Source: Trichococcus shcherbakoviae (GTDB taxonomy: Bacteria > Bacillota > Bacilli > Lactobacillales > Aerococcaceae). From it: 64,000 nt of DNA. A program made the translations under genes and the position numbers. The notes beneath the pieces are model-generated. The model saw only the letters and a list, made by a program, of their open reading frames with translations. It did not search any database and was not told where the DNA came from. The stretch covers positions 2,530,501 to 2,594,500 of the forward strand of contig NZ_OY762653.1 in NCBI RefSeq assembly GCF_963666195.1, written 5' to 3'. Within the stretch, counting starts at the first letter, position 1, and every line of letters begins with the position of its first letter. This document shows positions 17,680 to 24,423 of this stretch, in pieces.

Positions 17680-19059
17680 TTATTCGGTTGCTTCGGGTCC
17701 TTCTGTTTCTTCTGGCTCTCCTGAATCGGCAGAGTCGATATGGTTTTTCAGCTTCCTTGTCGTAAAGATATCGATGACTAGGATCGAATTTTTCTCTTTT
17801 TGGATGGCCTTGAAACGGTAGCCGTGGTATTCGACTTCTTCGCCTTCTTTGACGTCATACTTTTGGTCCAGCAGCCAGCCGCCCATCGTATCCACGTTTT
17901 CGTTGTCGATGTCCAAGCCGAACAAGTCGTTGACATCGTCGATCAACATGCGGGCACTGATACGGTAATGATTCTCGCCAAGCATGATGAATTCAGGTTG
18001 ATCTTTCGTCTCGAAATCATCGCTGATGTCGCCGACGATTTCCTCCACGATGTCCTCCATCGAAACGAGGCCGCTTGTGCCGCCGTATTCGTCAATCAAA
18101 ATGGCGACTTGATTGTGTTCCTTCTGCATCTTGACCAGGAGTTCCTTGATCGGAATCGTTTCGATGACCGTGATGACCGGGCGAACGAAATCGGTGACGG
18201 TGAATTTGCTTTCGTCCTTGTTTTGGACAGCTTCGACAAATGCAGCGAAGACTTCCTTTGTGTTGATGACACCTACAATCGAGTCTTTATCCTCACGCAT
18301 GACCGGATAGCGAGTATATTTTTCTTGCTGGACGACATTTGCGATATCGCTGAGCGACATGTTGAAGTCCACCGCTACGATTTCCGTACGCGGAACCATA
18401 ATTTCGCGCGCCATCCGCTCATCGAAGTTAAAGACATTTTCCACGAATTGGTATTCTTCGCGGTTGATTTCGCCGCTCTTCAAGCTTTGGCTCATAATCA
18501 GGCGAAGTTCTTCTTCGGATACATTGTCATCCGATTCGCCGATTGTTTTCATCCCGATCGCTTTTGAAATGCCATTGGCGGTTTTGTTCAGCACAAAAAT
18601 CAGTGGGAACATCACGCGGTACCAAATGTTCAACGGTTTCGCGATCCGCAATCCCATTTTCTCAGTGCGGCTCAAGGCGACGTTTTTGGGAACGAGTTCA
18701 CCGATGATGACTTGGATGGAAGTCAAGACAGAGAATGAAACAACAAAGGACAGGATGGTCGCGATCGCATCGGGAATCGGCAGGTTGCCGAAAAGCGTAT
18801 CGAACAGGCGTTTAAAGGTGGGATCCCCTAACCAACCAAGAGCGAGGGAAGTTATCGTAACCCCCAGTTGCGTCGCTGAAAGATAGCTGTCGAGTTTAAC
18901 GGTCATATTTTTTAATAATTTTGCTTGCGGATTTCCTTCTTCAACCAGGAAATCCAGCCGGGAAGGGCGGATCCTCACGAGCACATATTCGGACATAACG
19001 AAAAAAGAAGCAATGAAAAGAATGAGGAAAAATAATAGTAAACCGGTTGTAATTGACAT
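17680..19059 (-). CDS. CNNM/CBS-domain transporter (hemolysin family)
   Basis: About 459 residues: an N-terminal CNNM (DUF21) domain with four membrane segments (about 1-190), a CBS pair (about 205-330) and a C-terminal CorC/HlyC domain (about 350-430). Homologues (YhdP, YrkA, MpfA) export Mg2+ or Co2+; the haemolysin name is historical. The start is ATG 19059. The frame extends to a GTG at 19098, but that codon overlaps the GGAGG and cannot use it; AAAGGAAG lies about 13 nt before 19059, a long spacing. An acidic tail ends the protein. The mRNA has a long structured leader. Confidence 0.9.
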   Translation of the reverse strand: MSITTGLLLFFLILFIASFFVMSEYVLVRIRPSRLDFLVEEGNPQAKLLKNMTVKLDSYLSATQLGVTITSLALGWLGDPTFKRLFDTLFGNLPIPDAIATILSFVVSFSVLTSIQVIIGELVPKNVALSRTEKMGLRIAKPLNIWYRVMFPLIFVLNKTANGISKAIGMKTIGESDDNVSEEELRLIMSQSLKSGEINREEYQFVENVFNFDERMAREIMVPRTEIVAVDFNMSLSDIANVVQQEKYTRYPVMREDKDSIVGVINTKEVFAAFVEAVQNKDESKFTVTDFVRPVITVIETIPIKELLVKMQKEHNQVAILIDEYGGTSGLVSMEDIVEEIVGDISDDFETKDQPEFIMLGENHYRISARMLIDDVNDLFGLDIDNENVDTMGGWLLDQKYDVKEGEEVEYHGYRFKAIQKEKNSILVIDIFTTRKLKNHIDSADSGEPEETEGPEATE

Positions 19060-19317
19060 AATTGATTGCCTGCTTCCTTTATAGAGAGCAGACTTCACCT
19101 CCTGTGAAATAATGATCCTGAATAGGAAATTTCTTCACGAGATCTCTGGTTTCACGCTGAAACAAATGAAAGCGACCAAAAGAATCCCTGAAAATACGCG
19201 TTTTCGAAAATTCTTTTGGTCTACAGATGGTTGTCATCTGATGCGTTCTGTCCCACTGGTGCCACCTACCTTAATAATTATTTAAGCAAAATTCGGTTAA
19301 TTCAAAACGATACTTAT
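19060..19317 (-). promoter_or_regulatory. Long structured 5' leader of the CNNM transporter gene
   Basis: About 258 nt lie between the predicted transcription start and the ATG. Hairpins include CAGATG-ACAAC-CATCTG (19233-19217) and an 11-bp stem ACCAAAAGAAT/ATTCTTTTGGT with a 24-nt loop (19220-19176), plus TTTCAC-AGGAG-GTGAA around a GGAGG. Ion-responsive RNA control is plausible for this transporter family, but the M-box and yybP-ykoY core motifs are not present. Confidence 0.5.
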
Positions 19318-19323
19318 GCTAAA

Positions 19324-19351
19324 ATTATAAATCAAAATAGAGAAATTGCAA
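19324..19351 (-). promoter_or_regulatory. Promoter of the CNNM transporter gene
   Basis: On the minus strand TTGCAA (19351-19346) and TATAAT (19329-19324) are separated by 16 bp, giving a start near 19317. Confidence 0.7.
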
Positions 19352-19516
19352 TACGAGAGCATTTCTGCGACTTAAGTCGGTTTCTTATTTGAGCGATTCC
19401 TGTTACTATGATACGGAATCTGTTGTTGCAATGTGCTTTCATGTGAAAAGCTTAGGTTGTGTCTCCACTGCCACGCGCACCGCAAAGGCATTCAGCAAGC
19501 TGGGGGGATGTATTAA

Positions 19517-21616
19517 ATGAAGAAGGATGAAAAAATGCAAAATAAACCATTTAAAGAAATTTTGAAAGCCGGATGGGCCCGTTTCAATGAGAAACGCAAG
19601 AACCTCTGGCGGAAATACCGGATCAACAAATTTATCGTGTTGTTCTTGTTGATCGGTACATTGATCAGCAGCACCTATCTTGTTTTCTTGGCAAAGACCG
19701 CCAACGTCGAAAATTTGAAGGCCGGTCTGGAACAGACAACGGTCATCTACGACCGCTACGGCAATGAAGCCGGGGAACTCTATTCGCAGAAAGGGACGTT
19801 CGTGACGATCGACCAGATTTCTCCGAACATCCAGACTGCGGTCGTTTCGACGGAGGACAAACGTTTTTACACGCATACGGGGGTTGACCCGATAGGAATC
19901 GGCCGTGCCGCAGTCGGCTTCGTGCTGAATGGCGGGAATATCGTCGGTGGGGGTTCGACGCTTACCCAACAATTGGCCAAAAATGCCTACCTGACATTGG
20001 ATCAGACGTTGATCCGCAAAGCCAAAGAGCTGTTTTTGGCGTTCGAAATCGAAAGCAAATACACGAAAGACGAAATCCTGGAGATGTACCTGAACAACGC
20101 CTACTTCGGGTCGGGGGTGTGGGGCGTCGAGGATGCTTCGCAGAAATACTTCGGAAAATCGGCGAGTGAAGTTAGCTTGTCGGAAGCGGCTGTACTGGCC
20201 GGAATCCTGAAGTCACCGAGCTACTACAACCCGATCGATAATTATGAAGCGAGCACTGACAGAAGAAATACGGTCCTGCAACTATTGGCGGACAATGCGT
20301 TTGTCGATCAAGCCACCGCAGATGCGGCGATCGCTGAAGATATCAATGTGGTGGATAACTATTATGCAGACAGCGGCTATAACTATCCCTACTATTTCGA
20401 TGCGGTCATAAACGAGGCTATCAATACCTACGGCCTGGATGAAGAGGACCTGCTGAACCGAGGCTATAAAATCTACACCGGCTTGGATCAGGATTATCAG
20501 AACCAGATGGATGACACCTATGCGAATGCCTATCTGCCGGCTGCGGAAGATGGGACTTCGCTGCAGAGTGCTTCTGTGGCCCTGGAACCGGCAACCGGGG
20601 ATGTGCTCGCGGTCGTCGGCGCTACGAATTATGAAGGTTTCCGGACCTATAACCGTGCAACCCAGATGACCATGGCACCGGGTTCAACCATCAAGCCACT
20701 GTCCGTCTATACGCCGGCTCTTGAGGCCGGATACGAAGTTGATGCGGAAGTGATGGATGATGATTCCTTGACTTACGGCGATGACGATTATTCCGTTTGG
20801 AACTATGACCAAAACAGTCTGTATGACACTTTGCCAATGTATCAAGCGCTTGCCGAGAGCAAGAACACTTCTGCTGTGTGGCTTCTAGACAAGCTGGGCA
20901 TCCAAAAAGGGATCGCTAAGTTGGAGGATTTCGGTATCTCCATCGGTGAAGCGGATGAAAACCTGGGTGCCATCGCGCTGGGAGGGATGAGCACCGGCGT
21001 GTCGCCAGTTCAGTTGGCAAGTGCCTATACGACTTTCGTGAATGAAGGGGTGCGCACGGAAGCGCGTTTCATCACGAAGATTGTCGATGCGACCGGAGCG
21101 GTGATTGTGGACAATACGAATCCGGAAACGAACCGCGTCACGACAGCCGCAGTCGCTGAGGAAATGACGAGCATGCTGATGGGCGTGTACGCAGATGGCG
21201 GAACCGGCGCATCGGCGCAACCATCGAACGGGATGGTGATTGCGGGCAAGACCGGAACGACGGAACTTGATAGGGAAACAGGCTACATCAAGTCGCAATG
21301 GATGGTGGGGTACACACCCGATCTTGTCGTCGCTACTTGGTTGGGGTATGACGAAACCAATGAAGCCCACAATCTGAACAACGCCGGCAAGACGATGGCG
21401 AATTTGTACAGTGCCGAGATGGGGGCGTTGTTGTCGATCAGCCCGCAAACTGAATTTGCTGTCGCTGCTGCCGAAGAAACCTATGATGCTGGCATCATGA
21501 ATGGGCTGAAAAATGGTCTGGATGAGTTCATGAACGAAATGGGCTCGTTCGGACAGAGCATCGGCGAGGGTTCGCAAAAATTGTTCGATTGGGCCAATGA
21601 GGCTTTCGGACAATAA
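19517..21616 (+). CDS. pbp2A: Class A penicillin-binding protein, PBP2A-like
   Basis: A 699-residue bifunctional peptidoglycan synthase anchored by one membrane helix (about 38-58). The GT51 glycosyltransferase has catalytic Glu113 in STEDKRFY and the GGSTLTQQLAKN motif (about 146-156). The transpeptidase has S390-TIK, S448-K-N and K578-T-G. Sequence from RKYRINKF through the GT domain follows streptococcal PBP2a as I remember it, including the short amphipathic C-terminal tail (FGQSIGEGSQKLFDWANEAF). GGGGG is nine bases before the ATG. Monocistronic, with its own terminator. Confidence 0.95.
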   Translation: MKKDEKMQNKPFKEILKAGWARFNEKRKNLWRKYRINKFIVLFLLIGTLISSTYLVFLAKTANVENLKAGLEQTTVIYDRYGNEAGELYSQKGTFVTIDQISPNIQTAVVSTEDKRFYTHTGVDPIGIGRAAVGFVLNGGNIVGGGSTLTQQLAKNAYLTLDQTLIRKAKELFLAFEIESKYTKDEILEMYLNNAYFGSGVWGVEDASQKYFGKSASEVSLSEAAVLAGILKSPSYYNPIDNYEASTDRRNTVLQLLADNAFVDQATADAAIAEDINVVDNYYADSGYNYPYYFDAVINEAINTYGLDEEDLLNRGYKIYTGLDQDYQNQMDDTYANAYLPAAEDGTSLQSASVALEPATGDVLAVVGATNYEGFRTYNRATQMTMAPGSTIKPLSVYTPALEAGYEVDAEVMDDDSLTYGDDDYSVWNYDQNSLYDTLPMYQALAESKNTSAVWLLDKLGIQKGIAKLEDFGISIGEADENLGAIALGGMSTGVSPVQLASAYTTFVNEGVRTEARFITKIVDATGAVIVDNTNPETNRVTTAAVAEEMTSMLMGVYADGGTGASAQPSNGMVIAGKTGTTELDRETGYIKSQWMVGYTPDLVVATWLGYDETNEAHNLNNAGKTMANLYSAEMGALLSISPQTEFAVAAAEETYDAGIMNGLKNGLDEFMNEMGSFGQSIGEGSQKLFDWANEAFGQ

Positions 21617-21631
21617 AAATTGATTTGAGGA

Positions 21632-21662
21632 AAGACAAGCTGTCACGGCTTGTCTTTTTTTT
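21632..21662 (+). terminator. Terminator of pbp2A
   Basis: AAGACAAGC pairs with GCTTGTCTT across a 7-nt loop, followed by a T run. Confidence 0.93.
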
Positions 21663-21682
21663 GACATGCTTGTTGAAAGGAA

Positions 21683-21866
21683 TGTCCGATAATTGTGGGG
21701 AATCGGACAAGCGGAGAGCGAATGTCTTGCGGGTTGTCCGATAAGGCGGAAGAATCGGACAAGCGGAGAGCGAATGTCTTGCGGGTTGTCCGATAAGGTG
21801 GAAGAATCGGACAAGCGGAGAGCGAATGTCTTGCGGGTTGTCCGATAAGGCGGAAGAATCGGACAA
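21683..21866. repeat. Array of four hairpins, exact 52-bp period
   Basis: ATCGGACA recurs at 21702, 21754, 21806 and 21858, each the right arm of a stem TTGTCCGAT/ATCGGACAA (left arms at 21683, 21734, 21786, 21838) with a 9-11 nt loop. The linker AGCGGAGAGCGAATGTCTTG is almost identical in the three complete units. It starts right after the pbp2A terminator. Not a CRISPR: linkers are identical rather than unique. Confidence 0.9.
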
Positions 21867-21913
21867 ACAGAGCATATTGTTGTAGGGAATCGTTCGGCTT
21901 ATTAAACAGTTTG

Positions 21914-22020
21914 AGTGCCTAAGCTGATATTACGTCACGGCCAAAGAGCGGCCGTTCACGTAATATCCTCTTAGTGCGCGATTTCTACCCGGGATTCATC
22001 ACGCTCTGCGTAGACGCGTT
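21914..22020. repeat. Family A nested-hairpin element, copy A1 (subtype I)
   Basis: CTAAG (21919)/CTTAG (21970), ATATTACGT (21927)/ACGTAATAT (21958) and CGGCC (21938)/GGCCG (21950) nest around the loop AAAGAGC. The right flank GCGCGATTTCTACCCGGGAT then TCATCACGCTCTGCG is identical to that of copy A2, but the left outer arm is missing, so the copy looks 5'-truncated. Confidence 0.8.
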
Positions 22021-22143
22021 CTGAATCCCGGAAATCTGTGCCTAAGCTGACTACCACACACGGACAAAGAGCGTCCGCTTTGTGTTAGTCCTCTTAGTGC
22101 GCGATTTCTACCCGGGATTCATCACGCTCTGCGTAGACGCGTT
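22021..22143. repeat. Family A nested-hairpin element, copy A2 (subtype I)
   Basis: Complete unit. Outer stem GAATCCCGG (22023)/CCGGGATTC (22112), then AAATC/GATTT, CTAAG/CTTAG, GACT/AGTC, ACACA/TGTGT and CGGAC/GTCCG around the loop AAAGAGC. The innermost stems differ from copy A1 in both arms so that pairing is kept. It ends TCATCACGCTCTGCG. Confidence 0.85.
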
Positions 22144-22256
22144 CGAAAAGTCAGCTCCCATTAACGTTTCACATCCCCCGAAGTGAACAAAAGAGGTTCA
22201 CTTCGGGGGATGCTCCAACGTACGGGGAGCTAAACGACTTTTCTCACGCTCTGATA
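22144..22256. repeat. Family A nested-hairpin element, copy A3 (subtype II)
   Basis: GAAAAGTC (22145)/GACTTTTC (22236), AGCTCCC (22153)/GGGAGCT (22225), and a perfect 17-bp inner stem (22072+100, i.e. 22172-22188 with 22196-22212) around the loop AAAAGAG. The right side carries CTCCAACGTACGG and CTAAAC, shared with copy A5 at 41.4 kb, and ends CTCACGCTCTG. Confidence 0.85.
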
Positions 22257-22341
22257 AGAACGTATTTTCGTGTTTTTTGATGGCTTTATTGTTCGGATAA
22301 TGTTATAGTTTATGTAATATGCGAATGGAAGGAATGGGATA

Positions 22342-22692
22342 ATGAGTAATATTTATGATACGGCTTATGAGTTGGAAAAAAATCTGCGTGAGGCTTCTGT
22401 TTTTACTGAGTTGTCTTCAGCTTATGCTGCAATGAGAGAAGATAAAGTGGCTTTTGATTTGTTTGAGGAGTTCCGTAATGTGCAAATCGGGCTGCAACAA
22501 AAACAAATGACAGGTGCGGCGATAACTGATGATGATGTGGCTTCTGCTCAAGCAATCGCTGAGAGAGCATCCGGCAACGAAGTCATCCAATCTTTGATGG
22601 CTAAAGAGCAACAGTTGAGCCAATTGATGGAAGAAGTCAATGCCATCATCACAAAACCGTTGCAAGAATTATACGCGCCTGCACAAGACTAA
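22342..22692 (+). CDS. YheA/YlbF/YmcA family protein (DUF964)
   Basis: A 116-residue all-helical protein of the Com_YlbF family. The position next to yhaO-yhaN-yhaM matches B. subtilis yheA, so I read it as the YheA orthologue rather than YlbF or YmcA, which act with RNase Y. GGAATGGG lies just upstream of the ATG. It is separated from yhaO by a family B repeat. Role unknown. The composition, rich in Glu, Gln and Ala with heptad-like spacing, fits a helical bundle. Confidence 0.87.
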   Translation: MSNIYDTAYELEKNLREASVFTELSSAYAAMREDKVAFDLFEEFRNVQIGLQQKQMTGAAITDDDVASAQAIAERASGNEVIQSLMAKEQQLSQLMEEVNAIITKPLQELYAPAQD

Positions 22693-22867
22693 GACTTAAT
22701 TTTTGACGATAAGCTGTGACCATTTCCGAAAGAATGGCCGGATGACAGATAGGGACAGGATTCAACGCATTGCCTATCAATGCCATCCAACGTTCTTCAT
22801 CCGATATTTGGAGGAAATGGCGCAGTTTTTTTGATGCTTCTAGGAACATATAAAGATTTTTAGAATC

Positions 22868-23119
22868 AAAAGTGCATCACCGTAGGTGTTTTACAGGATT
22901 GCAAAATGTTTCATGCATCCAATATAGATGGCTAGCTTCACGGGTAAGCCCTTCGGAAATTAGATAAATCGTGCCTATTGCGCTCTACGATGCTCAGTTG
23001 CATGGGAGTCTTTGGGATTCATCCCTTAGACTCCCAGTACAAGGTGACCGTAGGGAACGTTGCATGGCTCGATTTCCTAAATTTCTTTCAGGGCTGAACG
23101 AACCCGTTCAGCTTTTCTT
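22868..23119. repeat. Family B long palindromic element, copy B1
   Basis: Left arm 22934-22975 (AGCTTCACGGGTAAGCCCTT, then CGGAAATTAGATAAATCGTGCC split here as 22954-22975) pairs with right arm 23066-23112. The apex (22976-23065) holds the conserved box ATTGCGCTCTACGATGCTCA and an extra hairpin GGGAGTCT/AGACTCCC flanked by GTTGCATGG repeats. A 5' part (22868-22920) starts AAAAGTGCATCACC and is shared with the copy at 34.2 kb. It sits between yheA and yhaO; the rest of the gap (22693-22867) shows only a weak minus-strand frame. Confidence 0.85.
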
Positions 23120-23163
23120 TTATTTGCCAAATTAAGCATAGCATGCGGAAAGAAGGACAGCTT

Positions 23164-24423
23164 GTGATTACATTTATCCATACAGCGGATCTCCATCTGG
23201 ATAGCCCTTTTAAGGGGATAAAACAGCTGGAACCGCAACTTTTTGATGCCATTTACCAGTCCACTTTTGATTCCTTTCGGGAATTGGTGACGCAAGCCAT
23301 CGCGGCCCAAGTGGATTTTTTTCTGATCAGCGGGGATATCTACGATGAGGAGAATCAGAGCGTAAAAGCGCAGGCCTTCCTGAGGGATGAATTGGGCCGA
23401 CTGGATCGTTCAGGCATCCCGGTTTATTTGTCTCATGGGAACCATGATTTTCTCGGAAGGGAATCGCTCAAACTGCAGCTTCCAGGAAATGTCACAGTCT
23501 TCGAAAAAGCGGTCACGACAGAAATCCTGACCACTAAAGCAGGGGAACGGGTGGCCATTACCGGCTTCAGTTATCCTTCCAGATGGGTCGAGGAACGGAT
23601 GATCGTTGAATACCCGAACCGGAATCATAGCGTGGATTACCATATCGGAATGCTGCATGGCTATCTCGAAGGCTTGAACTCTTCAGAAGGCGTCTATGCG
23701 CCATTTTCGTTGGGCGAGTTGAACGCGAGAAATTATGATTATTGGGCTTTGGGACATATCCACAAAAGGCAGCAGCTGCAGACGGCTCCGCCTGTCGTCT
23801 ATTGCGGCAATACGCAAGGGCGCAATCCGAATGAAACCGAAGCGAAAGGCGCTTACCTGGTGACGCTCCGGAAAGGGATGGCTCCTGCATTGTCGTTCAT
23901 CCCAACGGCGCCGATCGTCTGGGAGAAAGAGACAGTGTCGTTGCTTGGATGCAAAACCCTGAATGATGCATTCGCGCGCATCGAGGAACGCATGGACTAC
24001 TATCGCTCCCAGAGTGAATCAAGTGTGCTGTTGTCGCTGCTGTTCACGGATATCCAGGAGCTGCATCCCGATGTCGTCAAAAAGATCGAGGATGAGGAGA
24101 TATTGGAGGGTGTCAGACAACGGTTGGAGCGGCCTTTCATCTATCTGTATCAGTTGAAAATTGCGGTCGATACGGAAAAGGAACTATTTTCCTTTGATCA
24201 GGTCATGAAGGAAAGTTTTTCGAAAAGTTGGACGGAAATCAGCGCAGATGACGTATTCTATCAACAGCTGGACAACTTTTTCCAACATCCGCTCATGAGG
24301 ACTACTTTCCCTGATTTAAAAAAAGACCGAAGCTTCAAAGAGGAAGTGCTGGCTGCAGCAAAGACCAGACTGGTGCAGGCGGTCGCGTTTGAGGAGGAAG
24401 ACAGTGAAGATACGGAAGATTGA
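23164..24423 (+). CDS. yhaO: DNA repair exonuclease family protein YhaO (SbcD-like)
   Basis: A 419-residue calcineurin-like metallophosphoesterase. Metal-binding motifs are D9-L-H11, GD57/58-IYDE, GNHD (92-95) and GHIHKR (about 200). The paired ATPase YhaN follows, so the two likely form an SbcCD/Mre11-Rad50-like nuclease. I chose GTG 23164, six bases after AGAAGGA, over the ATG at 23143, which lacks a Shine-Dalgarno. The 3' end overlaps yhaN by 20 nt, pointing to translational coupling. The order yheA-yhaO-yhaN-yhaM is as in B. subtilis. Confidence 0.92.
   Translation: MITFIHTADLHLDSPFKGIKQLEPQLFDAIYQSTFDSFRELVTQAIAAQVDFFLISGDIYDEENQSVKAQAFLRDELGRLDRSGIPVYLSHGNHDFLGRESLKLQLPGNVTVFEKAVTTEILTTKAGERVAITGFSYPSRWVEERMIVEYPNRNHSVDYHIGMLHGYLEGLNSSEGVYAPFSLGELNARNYDYWALGHIHKRQQLQTAPPVVYCGNTQGRNPNETEAKGAYLVTLRKGMAPALSFIPTAPIVWEKETVSLLGCKTLNDAFARIEERMDYYRSQSESSVLLSLLFTDIQELHPDVVKKIEDEEILEGVRQRLERPFIYLYQLKIAVDTEKELFSFDQVMKESFSKSWTEISADDVFYQQLDNFFQHPLMRTTFPDLKKDRSFKEEVLAAAKTRLVQAVAFEEEDSEDTED

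Noticed and set aside
19255-19275. GGTAGGTGGCACC in the CNNM leader considered as a T-box sequence
   Set aside because: It lacks the AGGGTGGNACCGCG consensus, no terminator follows it, and the gene is not an amino-acid gene.
21683-21866. 52-bp tandem array considered as CRISPR
   Set aside because: Linkers between the palindromes are identical rather than unique, and no cas gene is in the window.
22649-22849. A 66-codon minus-strand frame between yheA and the family B repeat
   Set aside because: The peptide looks protein-like (FLQISDEERWMALIGNALNP) but there is no Shine-Dalgarno and it overlaps the yheA end. It may be a gene remnant; not enough to call.
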